A stretch of DNA of 38,554 nt from Chitinophagales bacterium (GTDB lineage: Bacteria > Bacteroidota > Bacteroidia > Chitinophagales > JADIYW01), in NCBI GenBank assembly GCA_023957215.1, contig JAMLHH010000029.1:1-38554 (forward strand), in the 5' to 3' direction. Position 1 is the first letter of the stretch; every line of letters starts with the position of its first letter. This document shows, piece by piece, positions 16,157 through 25,723 of this stretch. Below the pieces are notes generated by a model. The model saw only the letters and a list, made by a program, of their open reading frames with translations, did no database searches and had not been told where the DNA came from. Made by a program: the position numbers and the translations under genes.

Positions 16157-16190
16157 AGAAGGCTTTGATTCATTTCAAAGCCTTCTTTTT
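16157..16190 (+). terminator. Terminator after the GH5 gene
   Basis: A 12-bp perfect stem, AGAAGGCTTTGA (16157-16168) with TCAAAGCCTTCT (16175-16186), loop TTCATT, followed by a T run. The right arm contains the stop codon of the convergent queG gene; in the minus direction there is no clear U tract, so it works mainly for the GH5 transcript. Confidence 0.88.
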
Positions 16191-17134
16191 TCCTCTTCTT
16201 CTTTGATATTTTTGAGAAATTCGATATTTCTTTTGAGTCCGCTATATTTCGTCCTTTTTACGGCAGATTTTGAGAAAAACTTAGAGAAAACTTCATGTGT
16301 CAGCTCATCCCAATCTTCATAATTCATCTCCATCAATCCCGGTCGCGGATTTAATTCTATCACACTATGAGGTTTTGAAAAACGATTCCATGGGCAAACA
16401 TCTTGGCATATATCACAACCAAACATCCAGTTTTCCATTTTGTCATTCATCTCCTTTGGAAGCAACTCATCTCTCAGTTCGATGGTGAAATAGCTGATAC
16501 ATTTTGAACCATCTACTTTGTAAGGTTCGTCCAATGCGCCGGTAGGACAAGCGTCAATACAACGGGTACAAGTACCGCAATAATCCTTAATTGGACCGTC
16601 AGGCACTAATTCTAGATCTATCACTAATTCTGCCAAGAAATAAAAAGAGCCATTTCGTGGTTGTATCATCAAAGCATTTTTTCCTCTCCAACCCAAACCA
16701 CTCTTTTGCGCCCAAGCTTTTTCCAAAACAGGTGCAGAATCTACAAATGCGCGACCAGCTACCTCACCTATCCGTTCACGTATCAAATCGATAAAAGTCC
16801 AAAGCTTTTTCTTGATGACATGATGATAGTCTTCGCCATAAGCATATTTGGATAGTTTATAACTATTTGGATTTTGTTTTTCGTGTGGACAATAATTCAT
16901 CATAAGACTGACTACGGATTTTGCTCCATCTACTAACTTTGTAGGATCAAGCCGTTTGTCAAAGTGATTTCCAAGATATTGCATCTTTCCATTTTTACCC
17001 TTTTTGATATAATCTTCCAAGGAATGGGCTTCACTTTCTAAAAACTCGGCTTTAGAAATTCCACAGAAATCAAAACCAAGTTCACGGGCAATCTCTTTGA
17101 CGATTTTTGTATGCTTTTGAATGGACAAAGACAT
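16175..17134 (-). CDS. queG: Epoxyqueuosine reductase
   Basis: QueG performs the last step of queuosine synthesis in tRNA, reducing epoxyqueuosine with cobalamin and two 4Fe-4S clusters. From the ATG at 17134 it is 319 residues; a start five codons upstream exists but falls upstream of a candidate -7 element. The N-terminal B12-binding part has [10 protein letters not shown] and [15 protein letters not shown]. The catalytic-loop Asp lies in [25 protein letters not shown]. The two ferredoxin-type cluster motifs are [16 protein letters not shown] and [13 protein letters not shown]. The other queuosine genes are not in the window. Confidence 0.95.
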   Translation of the reverse strand: MSLSIQKHTKIVKEIARELGFDFCGISKAEFLESEAHSLEDYIKKGKNGKMQYLGNHFDKRLDPTKLVDGAKSVVSLMMNYCPHEKQNPNSYKLSKYAYGEDYHHVIKKKLWTFIDLIRERIGEVAGRAFVDSAPVLEKAWAQKSGLGWRGKNALMIQPRNGSFYFLAELVIDLELVPDGPIKDYCGTCTRCIDACPTGALDEPYKVDGSKCISYFTIELRDELLPKEMNDKMENWMFGCDICQDVCPWNRFSKPHSVIELNPRPGLMEMNYEDWDELTHEVFSKFFSKSAVKRTKYSGLKRNIEFLKNIKEEEEKRRL

Positions 17135-17137
17135 ATA

Positions 17138-17145
17138 CAAAGCTA
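17138..17145 (-). promoter_or_regulatory. Candidate -7 element of queG
   Basis: On the minus strand TAGCTTTG matches TAnnTTTG and ends three bases before the ATG at 17134. If real the transcript is leaderless or nearly so. No -33 match was found, so chance cannot be excluded. Confidence 0.3.
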
Positions 17146-17226
17146 CCACAAAAAATTACTATGCCGGATTTTGTATAGTTGTTTTGACAAAATCTAAATT
17201 TATAACACTGAATCCGGATTCAGGTC

Positions 17227-18363
17227 TTATTGAATAACTTGAAACTTTTTGACTACAGCACTACTTTTTCCTATGACTTGTAATAAATAGATTCCGTTTG
17301 GAAGATTGGAAGTATTATAATGGTAAAGCCCGATATTGTTAGCAGGTAGTTTTGACACCAAACGACCGGAGTAATCAAGGATATTTACATCCATATTTTC
17401 AATATTTTTTACTGTTTGCAGATCAAACCGAATATCATCTTTGGCAGGATTGGGATAAATAGTGATTTCGGCGGCACTTAAATTTTTAACGGCAGTCGGC
17501 ACTCGCTTGGGTTGGAAAAAATTCCACATCTCTTCAGAGTAGGAAATATCGTTTTTATCTTTTGTCAATAAGATATGATCCGCATTATTTACCTTGAAAT
17601 GAACTAATCTCTCATTACAGTTGAGATAAGTATATTTTCTGATTTGATAACCGTCCGACTTAGTATCAGGAATATTTTCTTTCAATGGTTCTTTATCACA
17701 ACCATTGTTTTCTATCCAAACTTTTAGCAGGTTTTCGACATTCATGCCAAATAAGGTGACTCCATATCCTACATTTACGTCCGCAGTGCCATGAAAGTGA
17801 AGAATGGGTAGTGTCCTCTCCGGCTTACAAGTTGTTATCTTGACTCCGATAGTTCCCGCAATAGAAGCAATAGCGGCATATCTCTCATTGGCTTCACAGG
17901 CTATTCTTTGTACCATGAAACCGCCATTTGAAAAACCAAAGAGATAAGTCTGGGATTTAATAATTGGAAAATTTGCCTGCATGCTATCGGTGACTGCATT
18001 TATAAATGCAACATCGTTCACATTTTCACTTGGAAAAATTCCCAAAAACCCGGCACCTGCATTCCAACCTGTGCCAATGATGGCATTGTCCACCCCTTGT
18101 GGGAATACCAAAATGATATCCGAGCTGTCAGCTATTCGTTGAAATTCCCAAAACGCATTCCCAAAATTGGTCATGTTATCACCCAATCCGTGTATGCCTA
18201 CAACTAAAGAATAGTTTTTTGCGGGATTGTAATTCAAAGGTGTATAGATTCGATACTGTCTATTCGCATTGTCCATCCTCATTGTTCTATTTTCCCATGC
18301 AGCAAACATTTTTTGTGGGAAGATGAAACTTGATAAAAGGAGAAGTAAAGAAAAGGTTTTCAT
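17227..18363 (-). CDS. Secreted esterase, PHB depolymerase/feruloyl esterase-like, with T9SS sorting domain
   Basis: The start is put at the ATG at 18363, which gives a clean signal peptide (MKTFSLLLLLSSFIFPQKMFA) and 378 residues; upstream in-frame ATGs lack one. The catalytic part is an alpha/beta hydrolase of the LpqC/polyhydroxybutyrate depolymerase/feruloyl esterase type. It shows GIHGLGDN (oxyanion region), the nucleophile Ser145 in LFGFSNGGF, an acid in HFHGTADVNVG and a His in NNADHILL. Residues from about 300 on form a type A C-terminal domain (ITIYPNPAKDDIRFDL, then LPNGIYLLQV), the address for the type IX secretion system, so the enzyme is exported and attached to the surface or released. 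Substrate is unknown. Confidence 0.87.
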   Translation of the reverse strand: MKTFSLLLLLSSFIFPQKMFAAWENRTMRMDNANRQYRIYTPLNYNPAKNYSLVVGIHGLGDNMTNFGNAFWEFQRIADSSDIILVFPQGVDNAIIGTGWNAGAGFLGIFPSENVNDVAFINAVTDSMQANFPIIKSQTYLFGFSNGGFMVQRIACEANERYAAIASIAGTIGVKITTCKPERTLPILHFHGTADVNVGYGVTLFGMNVENLLKVWIENNGCDKEPLKENIPDTKSDGYQIRKYTYLNCNERLVHFKVNNADHILLTKDKNDISYSEEMWNFFQPKRVPTAVKNLSAAEITIYPNPAKDDIRFDLQTVKNIENMDVNILDYSGRLVSKLPANNIGLYHYNTSNLPNGIYLLQVIGKSSAVVKKFQVIQ

Positions 18364-18466
18364 AAGCATTCGTTTAATTAACATTAAATATACATCTAAG
18401 TTAAAATTTAATAGTGATATTGGCAAATATTTTTCTCCTTTATAAACTGACCTATTATGATTAGTA

Positions 18467-19225
18467 ATGGATTTTACCGCCTATCTTTGTATCGTGGAAA
18501 TACCTTGGCTCGTCATGGTCATCGTCTTTTTGGCGAGTACTATCTTTGCAACATTTGGTTTTGGTGATGCATTGCTAGCTCTGCCTTTTCTCACTTTTTT
18601 AATAGGTCTAAAACAAGCCACTCCTTTACTTGCCATTTCGGGATTCACCCTTGCGATAGGGCTGATGGGCACCAACTTTAAACATATCAATTGGAAAGAG
18701 GCAATACGTCTTGTCATAGGTTCTATTATCGGAGTACCCATTGGAGTTTGGCTTTTAAAAAATATAGATACCACTCTTATGGAGATATTAGTGGGAATCA
18801 TCATTGCACTGATTGCCATCTATAATCTTTTGAAGCCGGATTTGTTTAAAATAACAACCTATCGTACTGCTCCGCTTTTTGGATTTGTAGGAGGCGCATT
18901 GGGGGGTGCGTTTAATACCAGCGGTCCTCCGGCAGTGATGTACGGAGCGATGAGAGGATGGACACCTCATGTATTTGTGGGAACCATCCAAGCTTATTTT
19001 ATACCTACTGATATAACGGTCATCAGTATGCATCGTGCGAGTGGTTTATTAAACGATACCGTTTTTACCTATTATCTGTGGTGTTTTCCATTCTTAATTT
19101 TGGCCATTATAATAGGGAATCTGCTTAAAAAACGTCTTCCGGTGGAAAAATTTAAAAATGGAGTCTTCGTTTTGATTTTTATCTCCGGCCTGATGTTGAT
19201 TATTAAAAACATTATTCATTTATAA
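18467..19225 (+). CDS. TauE/SafE-family membrane permease
   Basis: This 252-residue protein has about eight predicted membrane helices and belongs to the TauE/SafE (DUF81) family of putative anion, often sulfite or organosulfonate, exporters. Family marks are FATFGFGDALLALPFLTFL near the N-terminus and the matching second-half repeat FVGGALGGAFNTSGPPAVMYG. The start is uncertain: the ATG at 18467 gives MDFTAYLCIVEIPW, but a TAnnTTTG element lies inside at 18482-18489, and a GTG at 18494 would give a more usual short N-terminus. The substrate cannot be told from sequence or neighbours. Confidence 0.88.
   Translation: MDFTAYLCIVEIPWLVMVIVFLASTIFATFGFGDALLALPFLTFLIGLKQATPLLAISGFTLAIGLMGTNFKHINWKEAIRLVIGSIIGVPIGVWLLKNIDTTLMEILVGIIIALIAIYNLLKPDLFKITTYRTAPLFGFVGGALGGAFNTSGPPAVMYGAMRGWTPHVFVGTIQAYFIPTDITVISMHRASGLLNDTVFTYYLWCFPFLILAIIIGNLLKKRLPVEKFKNGVFVLIFISGLMLIIKNIIHL
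18482..18489 (+). promoter_or_regulatory. Candidate -7 element inside the annotated start of the TauE gene
   Basis: TATCTTTG fits TAnnTTTG and ends four bases before a GTG codon (18494) in the gene's frame. If used, translation would begin at that GTG on a leaderless message. No good -33 element is present. Confidence 0.3.
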
Positions 19226-19291
19226 TAAAACAATATATTTTTGACTATCTTTTGCTCACTAATTTAGATATCATTTAAAGCAATAATAAAT

Positions 19292-20074
19292 ATGGAACTA
19301 AAAAATTTATTGTGGTCATTGGAGGACGGCATATTAACTCTCACTATCAACAGACCCGACAAGTTAAATGCACTGAATGAGCAGACAATATTAGATTTGA
19401 AATCTGCTTTTGAAAATGCAAAAACTATCAGTCACTTAAAAGGAGTCATTCTGACCGGTGCGGGTGAAAAAGCCTTTGTTGCGGGGGCAGATATATCGGA
19501 ATTTGTAGGAAATACACCTGAGCAAGCAAAAGCTTTGGCACAAAGAGGTCATGATATTTTTAATTCTATCGAGTCCATGCCGGTTCCGGTCATTGCTTTG
19601 GTGAACGGTTTTGCTTTAGGTGGAGGTTGTGAATTGGCAATGGCTTGTCACTTGAGAATTGCTACCCCCAATGCAAAATTTGGACAGCCGGAGGTAAATC
19701 TTGGTATCATTGCGGGCTATGGCGGTACTCAAAGATTGACCCAATATATAGGGAAAGCGCGTTCTTTAGAAATGCATTTGACGGCAGATGTGATTGATGC
19801 CGAAAAGGCCCATCAATTTGGTCTTGTCAATTACGTTGAAATGGATAAGGCGACGGCGATGGAAAAGGCAGTTTATTTGATAAACAAAATAGGGTCAAAA
19901 GGACCTTTGGCAGTTTCAAAGGTGATAGAGGTTATCAACGATTACTTTAAAGACGGAGTAGATGGCTTTGCTTCGGAAGTAAATGCTTTTGGAGAATTAT
20001 TTAACTCGCCCGAAGTAAAAGAAGGCGTGGAAGCATTTTTGGAAAAAAGAAAAGCCGATTTCAGAAAGTTTTAG
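19292..20074 (+). CDS. Enoyl-CoA hydratase/isomerase family protein
   Basis: The 260-residue crotonase-fold protein most likely hydrates enoyl-CoA in fatty acid beta-oxidation or in butyryl-type CoA pathways. Family landmarks are LTINRPDKLNALNEQ, the oxyanion-hole and CoA-binding segment KAFVAGADISEF, and VNGFALGGGCELAMACHLRIA. The two catalytic acids expected in hydratases are present in GQPEVNLGIIAGYGGTQRL. The C-terminus, FGELFNSPEVKEGVEAFLEKRKADF, is typical. It stands alone between the TauE and fumarase genes with no other fatty-acid gene adjacent; the SDR at 28372 may serve related chemistry. Confidence 0.92.
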   Translation: MELKNLLWSLEDGILTLTINRPDKLNALNEQTILDLKSAFENAKTISHLKGVILTGAGEKAFVAGADISEFVGNTPEQAKALAQRGHDIFNSIESMPVPVIALVNGFALGGGCELAMACHLRIATPNAKFGQPEVNLGIIAGYGGTQRLTQYIGKARSLEMHLTADVIDAEKAHQFGLVNYVEMDKATAMEKAVYLINKIGSKGPLAVSKVIEVINDYFKDGVDGFASEVNAFGELFNSPEVKEGVEAFLEKRKADFRKF

Positions 20075-20189
20075 AAACAAAACACATATAGAAACAAAGT
20101 CGGAAAACGCAGATGATTTGAAAACATTTAATATCCTAAATCGTTAAGCTAATAAATCAAAAATAAATCATTTTTTTAAACAAATAATA

Positions 20190-21611
20190 ATGGATTACAG
20201 AATAGAAAAAGACACCATAGGAGAAATCAAAGTGCCGGCTCACGTTTATTGGGGTGCTCAGACAGAACGTTCACATGAAAACTTTAATATTGCAGTCTCT
20301 ACAAGCAGAATGCCGGATGAGATAATTCAGGCATTTGCATATCTCAAAAAAGCTGCTGCTATAACCAATAACGAATTGGGTGTCCTCTCGGAAGAAAAGA
20401 AAAACTTGATCGCCCAAGTTTGTGACGAAATATTGGAGGGCAAATTAAATGACCAGTTCCCTTTGGTGGTTTGGCAGACTGGTTCGGGAACACAATCCAA
20501 TATGAACGTCAATGAAGTCATTGCAAATCGTGGTCATGTAATAAACGGCGGAAAACTTACTGATGAAAAGAAGGTACTAAAAGCTAACGATGATGTCAAT
20601 AAATCACAATCATCAAATGACACATTCCCTACCGCTATGCATATTGCTGCCTACAAGATTTTGGTAGAAAATACGATTCCGGGTATGGAGACCCTCAGAT
20701 CTACTTTTTACGAAAAGTCACAAGCATTTAAACATATCGTGAAAATTGGTCGTACCCACTTTATGGATGCTACACCTTTGACTTTGGGACAAGAATTTTC
20801 AGCTTATGTTGCACAATTAGATCATGGTATCAGAGCAATTAAGAATACCTTGTCGCATTTGTCTGAATTAGCACTTGGAGGTACTGCCGTTGGAACAGGA
20901 TTAAATACACCTCCTAAATATGATGTAACCGTCGCAAGGAATATTGCCCAATTAACGGGATTGCCCTTTGTCACTGCTGAAAACAAATTTGAATCTTTGG
21001 CGACACATGATGCCATTGTAGAAGCGCATGGAGCTTTAAATACAGTAGCAGTCACTTTGATGAAAATCGGAAACGATATCCGTATGTTATCATCCGGTCC
21101 GAGAGCGGGAATAGGCGAAATCATAATTCCTACAAATGAACCTGGCTCTTCTATTATGCCGGGCAAGGTCAATCCTACCCAAGCAGAAGCGATGACAATG
21201 GTGGCCGCACAAGTGATGGGCAATCAGACAGCTATTAGCGTTGGTGGGTCTAATGGACAATTTCAATTGAATGTTTTTAAGCCGGTGATAATTTATAACT
21301 TTTTACAATCAGCAAGATTGATTGGCGATGTGTGTGTCAGTTTTAATGAACACTGTGCAAAAGGGATAGAGCCTATGTATGCAAATATTGAAAAACATGT
21401 TAACAATTCTTTGATGTTGGTGACAGCTTTGAATACCAAAATCGGTTACTATAATGCCGCTGCCATTGCACAAGATGCACATAAAAGAGGTATTACACTT
21501 AAAGAAGCAGCCTTGGAAATGAAGTTGAAAGGATTAGACTTTGAATCTATCACTGAAGCACAATATGACGAGTGGGTCAACCCGAAGAAAATGGTAGGGA
21601 ATATTAATTAA
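20190..21611 (+). CDS. fumC: Fumarate hydratase, class II
   Basis: This enzyme reversibly hydrates fumarate to malate in the citric acid cycle. The class II form is iron-free and oxygen-stable. It has 473 residues, normal for FumC. Motifs include [25 protein letters not shown] at the start, [50 protein letters not shown] with the catalytic His, and the signature [16 protein letters not shown] with the catalytic Ser. It is transcribed alone and followed by a strong terminator. Confidence 0.97.
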   Translation: MDYRIEKDTIGEIKVPAHVYWGAQTERSHENFNIAVSTSRMPDEIIQAFAYLKKAAAITNNELGVLSEEKKNLIAQVCDEILEGKLNDQFPLVVWQTGSGTQSNMNVNEVIANRGHVINGGKLTDEKKVLKANDDVNKSQSSNDTFPTAMHIAAYKILVENTIPGMETLRSTFYEKSQAFKHIVKIGRTHFMDATPLTLGQEFSAYVAQLDHGIRAIKNTLSHLSELALGGTAVGTGLNTPPKYDVTVARNIAQLTGLPFVTAENKFESLATHDAIVEAHGALNTVAVTLMKIGNDIRMLSSGPRAGIGEIIIPTNEPGSSIMPGKVNPTQAEAMTMVAAQVMGNQTAISVGGSNGQFQLNVFKPVIIYNFLQSARLIGDVCVSFNEHCAKGIEPMYANIEKHVNNSLMLVTALNTKIGYYNAAAIAQDAHKRGITLKEAALEMKLKGLDFESITEAQYDEWVNPKKMVGNIN

Positions 21612-21631
21612 ACTTGGATACTAAATTTTTG

Positions 21632-21666
21632 AAAAAGAAATATCTTCTCTGATATTTCTTTTTTTT
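21632..21666 (+). terminator. Terminator after fumC
   Basis: A 13-bp perfect stem, AAAAAGAAATATC (21632-21644) with GATATTTCTTTTT (21651-21663), loop TTCTCT, continues into a T tract. Confidence 0.87.
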
Positions 21667-21802
21667 GTTAAAAAAAATTGCTATATTAATTTGCTAATTA
21701 TTTTTTAATAAAAAGTTGATTGTAAATACATATAAAGAGATTCTATGAATTGTAGTTTTTTGTAACTTTATAGCCAATATATAATAAATAAATACACGAA
21801 AA

Positions 21803-23653
21803 ATGCTTAAAAATTTACTTATTTTCAGTATTACCTATTTCTCATTTTTTGCTCTTCAAGGTCAAGATTACAATTTGCCTGAAAGGTCTTATGTTAATCC
21901 TGCGTTAGCTCCTTTCTATCATGGTGTTGCTTCTGGAGATGCCACGGAAGACAAGGTGATTATTTGGACACGAATTACGACTGATGCACCAAGTGCAGAT
22001 GTGATTTGGAGAATGGCAACAGACTCCTTGTTTAGAAATGTGGTGGATACCGGAGTTTTCCATACCGATGCTTCAAGAGATTTTACCGTTAAGGTGGATG
22101 TTGTGGACTTAGAGCCTGATACTTGGTATTTTTACGAGTTTGAGGATGGAGAAGGACATCTATCACAAAGAGGTAGGACAAAAACAATTCCGGTTGAAAA
22201 TGTCAATAACTTTAGAGCCGCAGTAGTCGCTTGTGCCAGTTATCCTCATGGCTTCTTTAATGTTTATAACGATATTAGCAAAAGAAATGATATCAATGCG
22301 GTGATACATCTTGGTGATTATATCTATGAATACGGATTGAATGAATATGGAAGCCATAAAGACAGAGTCCCTCAACCAGAAAACGATATTGTATCTTTGA
22401 GTGATTACCGAACCCGATATTCCCAAGCGCATTTGGATACAATGTTGCAAAAAGTACATCAACAATATCCTTTTTATTTGATTTGGGATGATCATGAATT
22501 TGCCGATAACTCATGGAGAGATGGTGCCAATAATCACGATCCATCGAGACAAGGAGATTGGAGTGCCAGGAAAAGTGCCGCTATGCAAGCTTACTATGAA
22601 TGGGTACCCATCAGGGAAATAAATCCGGATAATAAATTTAGAATTTATAGAAATTTGAAAATTGGAAGTCTTCTTGAAATTTTCTTCTTGGATACAAGAA
22701 TGATAGATAGAGATAATGAAAATGACCCTGATGGTCCTAACAAGAGAATGATAGGTCCCGTACAAATGGAATGGTTACAAAGAGGATTGAAAAATTCTAC
22801 GGCTCAGTGGAAAGTCCTCGCCCAACAAGTGATGATGACGGATATGACAGCATTCGGCTTGGTATTAAATTCAGACCAATGGGATGGTTATCAGTATGAA
22901 AGAAGACGACTATTTGATTTTATCAATGCGAATGATATTAAAAACCTTGTGGTATTGACCGGAGATATCCATACTTTTTGGGCCAATGATTTGCCGTTTG
23001 GTAAAGAAAAATATGACCCTATCAGTAGAATGAACTCTGCCGGTGTTGAGTTTATCTGTTCGGCTGTTTCTTCTCCTGGACTTCCTCAGCCCATTCCATC
23101 TAATTTAATAGGTACATTCTTACCTCATGTAAGATTTACAAAAATGGATAAAAGAGGATATATCCTTTTTGATGTGAATAGTGAAAGAGCACAAGGAGAT
23201 TATATGTTTGCAAAAACTATTTATGTTCCCGATACGACTATTAAATATCAAAATAGTTGGTACACCAATGATTTGACTGGTCACTTATCTATGACACGGA
23301 CTCCTTCTGTTGCAGATTTTACAAATATACCTTTTGTTCCAAGGGGAATAAGAGATAAAAATGCTACTCCTACGGCAGTGAAAGATCAAAAGTTGGGTGT
23401 CGCTATGGGAGCTTATCCTAATCCGTTTATCTCTACCGTAGGTTTACAATATTATGTTGAAAAAGCCAGCCATTTGAGAATGCAGGTTTTCAATATGAGT
23501 GGTCAATTATTGATAGATCAAGACTTAGGAATGCAACCCAAAGGATTGCATTATCAAACACTTACCGCCGGTCAACTTCCGGCAGGTCAGTATAGAATCA
23601 ATGTCACTGACGGCACTTATCAGATAGGAAGAAACGTAATCAAGGCGCAGTAA
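21803..23653 (+). CDS. PhoD-type alkaline phosphatase/phosphodiesterase with T9SS sorting domain
   Basis: The 616-residue secreted protein begins with a signal peptide (cut near ALQGQ, about residue 20). A short N-terminal beta domain (about 35-130) carries GVASGDATEDKVIIWTRI, typical of PhoD. The metallophosphatase core shows the metal-binding motifs CASYPHGFFNVY, HLGDYIYEYG (171-178), WDDHEFADNSW (228-238) and TGDIHTFW (386-393). These enzymes use calcium and iron to release phosphate from mono- and diesters. Residues about 537-616 (GAYPNPFISTVGLQY, then LPAGQYRINV) form a type A T9SS domain. No phosphate-regulon genes are adjacent. A 26-bp hairpin lies just downstream. Confidence 0.92.
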   Translation: MLKNLLIFSITYFSFFALQGQDYNLPERSYVNPALAPFYHGVASGDATEDKVIIWTRITTDAPSADVIWRMATDSLFRNVVDTGVFHTDASRDFTVKVDVVDLEPDTWYFYEFEDGEGHLSQRGRTKTIPVENVNNFRAAVVACASYPHGFFNVYNDISKRNDINAVIHLGDYIYEYGLNEYGSHKDRVPQPENDIVSLSDYRTRYSQAHLDTMLQKVHQQYPFYLIWDDHEFADNSWRDGANNHDPSRQGDWSARKSAAMQAYYEWVPIREINPDNKFRIYRNLKIGSLLEIFFLDTRMIDRDNENDPDGPNKRMIGPVQMEWLQRGLKNSTAQWKVLAQQVMMTDMTAFGLVLNSDQWDGYQYERRRLFDFINANDIKNLVVLTGDIHTFWANDLPFGKEKYDPISRMNSAGVEFICSAVSSPGLPQPIPSNLIGTFLPHVRFTKMDKRGYILFDVNSERAQGDYMFAKTIYVPDTTIKYQNSWYTNDLTGHLSMTRTPSVADFTNIPFVPRGIRDKNATPTAVKDQKLGVAMGAYPNPFISTVGLQYYVEKASHLRMQVFNMSGQLLIDQDLGMQPKGLHYQTLTAGQLPAGQYRINVTDGTYQIGRNVIKAQ

Positions 23654-23663
23654 ATAGAGCCAA

Positions 23664-23718
23664 GAACATAAACAACAGAGCCAAGACTTCCCAAGTCTTG
23701 GCTCTGTTGTTTATGTTC
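23664..23718. repeat. 26-bp perfect inverted repeat between convergent genes (possible bidirectional terminator)
   Basis: Left arm 23664-23689 and right arm 23693-23718 are perfect complements over 26 bases, separated only by CCC. It starts 10 bases after the phoD-like stop codon and ends 33 bases before the stop of the convergent phosphatase gene. A 12-bp palindrome, TTCGATATCGAA, overlaps its right edge (23716-23727). There is no U tract after the stem in either direction, though the 3' arm on the plus strand is T-rich in part (TTGTTGTTTATG). A bidirectional terminator or mRNA-protecting hairpin is the likeliest use. Confidence 0.75.
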
Positions 23719-23751
23719 GATATCGAAACTTGCTAAGTCGGAGTTATCGCT

Positions 23752-24384
23752 TTATACCAATATGTCCTCTACTTTCTCACTCAAATGACTGACATCATTT
23801 CGTAGCTCCAAGTGAAAAGTTTTGTCTTGTAATGATAATTTGTAAAGACAGGTATTTTGATGTACAAACTGATCCATATCACTGAGTGGCAGGTCTAAAA
23901 AACCACAAAGCAAGGCTCGAATGGCTCTGCCGTGTGAGCAAAGCAAGATATTGGCAAAATTGCCTTTTCTAAGCTCTTCTATCAGTGGGATTTGTTTGGC
24001 TTGTAGGTCTAAAGGACTGTCGCCATTTTCTACTCTATTGGTCAAATTTCCATCTGCCCAGCTTTGCATGATAGCCTTGTACTTTGAATCTAAAATGGCA
24101 TCGTGCTTCACCCCTTCAAAGATTCCCCAATTGATTTCATCCAAGGATTTTCTCATTTCGTGTTTTAAACCCATTTTTATAAAGGGAGCGACCGTTTGAT
24201 TTGTTCTTTTGAGTGTGGAAGTGTAAACCGCATCAAAGTGGATATTTTTGTACTTTTCAAAAAACAACAGGGCTTGTTTTTTCCCGGTTTCATTTAAGAC
24301 GGAATCTATTCCTTTTCCTTGAACGATTCCTTCGAGATTGTAATCTGTCTGACCATGACGAATGAGATAGATATATTTACTCAT
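23752..24384 (-). CDS. Histidine phosphatase family protein
   Basis: The 210-residue protein of the phosphoglycerate-mutase-like (branch 1 histidine phosphatase) family has the phosphorylated His in LIRHGQTDYN at the N-terminus. It also has YTSTLKRTNQTVAPF, the acid-bearing segment DEINWGIFEGVKHD and the second catalytic His in LLCSHGRAIRALL. Members act on small phosphorylated metabolites or as cobalamin-pathway phosphatases (CobC), and motifs alone do not separate these. No cobalamin genes are near. It has its own promoter and converges with the PhoD gene. Confidence 0.9.
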   Translation of the reverse strand: MSKYIYLIRHGQTDYNLEGIVQGKGIDSVLNETGKKQALLFFEKYKNIHFDAVYTSTLKRTNQTVAPFIKMGLKHEMRKSLDEINWGIFEGVKHDAILDSKYKAIMQSWADGNLTNRVENGDSPLDLQAKQIPLIEELRKGNFANILLCSHGRAIRALLCGFLDLPLSDMDQFVHQNTCLYKLSLQDKTFHLELRNDVSHLSEKVEDILV

Positions 24385-24421
24385 TTAAAAACTTTTGATT
24401 TTCTTTAAAGAAAAGAAAGTA

Positions 24422-24451
24422 CAAAAATAATCAATTTTGCTCTATAACAAA
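24422..24451 (-). promoter_or_regulatory. Promoter of the histidine phosphatase gene
   Basis: On the minus strand, TTTG (24448-24451), 18 bases, then TATTTTTG (24422-24429). The distance from the -7 element to the ATG is about 37 bases. Confidence 0.6.
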
Positions 24452-24514
24452 AATCACCTTTTGAGAGACCTGTTTTTCTTAAAACTGAAAGAGGAGAATG
24501 AACAATATCCGGCT

Positions 24515-24522
24515 TAACTTTG
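24515..24522 (+). promoter_or_regulatory. -7 element of the M42 peptidase gene
   Basis: TAACTTTG fits TAnnTTTG, 28 bases before the ATG at 24551. The -33 element is not recognisable. Confidence 0.45.
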
Positions 24523-24550
24523 TCTCAATAAATCTAAAACGTAAGTCAAT

Positions 24551-25639
24551 ATGGCTAAAATAAAATACAAAATCGACAAAAAAGCAGAATTGTTTTTGGA
24601 AACTTACCTCAATAATGCATCACCAACCGGCTATGAAGTATCCGGTCAAAAACTTTGGTTAGACTATATCCAACCATATATAGATACTTATAAAGTGGAT
24701 AATTATGGTACTGCCACGGCTATTATAAATCCTGATGCAGAATACAAAGTAGTTATAGAAGCTCATGCGGACGAAATCTCTTGGTATGTCAATTATATCT
24801 CTGACAAAGGTTTTATTTATGTCATCAGAAATGGTGGTAGCGACCATTTGATAGCACCTGCCAAGCGTGTGAATCTGCATGGTGATAAAGGTATTATAGA
24901 TGGTGTATTTGGCTGGCCTGCCATTCATTTAAGAAAAGAAAAAGAAGAAAAACCAAGCGTCAAAAATATTACCGTAGATGTAGGGGCATCTAATAAAGAA
25001 GAGGTTGAAGAAATGGGTATCCATGTAGGAACAGTGATCACCTACAAAGATGAATTTTTTATCCTCAATGATAAATATTACGGTGGTAGAGCTTTGGACA
25101 ATCGAATGGGTGGTTTTATGATAGCTGAAGTAGCAAAGCTTTTACATAGTAATAAAAAGAAATTACCTTTCGGTCTGTATATCGTCAATGCGGTGCAAGA
25201 AGAAGTCGGTCTGCGAGGTGCCGAAATGGCGGTAGAATGGATACAGCCGGATATGGCTATCGTTACAGATGTATGCCATGATACTTCTACTCCTATGATA
25301 GAAGCAAAAATACACGGTGATACCAAATGTGGTGACGGGCCGGTTATTTCTTACGCACCGGCCGTACAAAATAATGTAAGGGAATTGATTATTCAATCAG
25401 CCCAAGCGAATGAAATTCCTTTCCAAAGAGCTGCCTCTTCCAGAGTGACAGGTACAGATACGGATGCCTTTGCTTATGGCAATGGCGGAGTACCTTCGGC
25501 ACTGATTTCTTTGCCTTTGAGATATATGCACACGACTGTGGAGATGGTCGCCAAAGAGGATGTCGAAAATACGATTAAGTTGATTTATGCCGGCTTATTA
25601 AGTACAAATCCGAAAAAATCATTGAAGTATATCGACTAA
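24551..25639 (+). CDS. M42 family metallo-aminopeptidase
   Basis: This cytosolic two-metal aminopeptidase belongs to family M42 (FrvX/glutamyl aminopeptidase, sometimes mis-named endoglucanase). These enzymes form tetrahedral dodecamers that trim peptides. It has 362 residues. Expected metal and catalytic residues are His72 and Asp74 in EAHADEISW, Asp183 in GGRALDNRMGG, Glu217/Glu218 in AVQEEVGLRG, Asp240 in TDVCHDT and His327 in RYMHTTVEM. The N-terminal SPTGYE motif near residue 24 is also typical. It is a single gene with its own -7 element. Confidence 0.93.
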   Translation: MAKIKYKIDKKAELFLETYLNNASPTGYEVSGQKLWLDYIQPYIDTYKVDNYGTATAIINPDAEYKVVIEAHADEISWYVNYISDKGFIYVIRNGGSDHLIAPAKRVNLHGDKGIIDGVFGWPAIHLRKEKEEKPSVKNITVDVGASNKEEVEEMGIHVGTVITYKDEFFILNDKYYGGRALDNRMGGFMIAEVAKLLHSNKKKLPFGLYIVNAVQEEVGLRGAEMAVEWIQPDMAIVTDVCHDTSTPMIEAKIHGDTKCGDGPVISYAPAVQNNVRELIIQSAQANEIPFQRAASSRVTGTDTDAFAYGNGGVPSALISLPLRYMHTTVEMVAKEDVENTIKLIYAGLLSTNPKKSLKYID

Positions 25640-25710
25640 GCAATCTTATAGGAGTTCCGCTTTATAGTAAAAGTTTTAGTTGCTATTTCAATAAGTTAAA
25701 TAAGCATCCT

Positions 25711-25718
25711 TATCTTTG
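25711..25718 (+). promoter_or_regulatory. -7 element of recR
   Basis: TATCTTTG fits TAnnTTTG and ends five bases before the recR ATG at 25724, so the message would have almost no leader. No good -33 element. Confidence 0.4.
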
Positions 25719-25723
25719 TCAAT

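Noticed and set aside
20822..21223. A 133-codon minus-strand frame opposite fumC
   Set aside because: It is a mirror of fumC coding sequence, with no promoter and no family resemblance.
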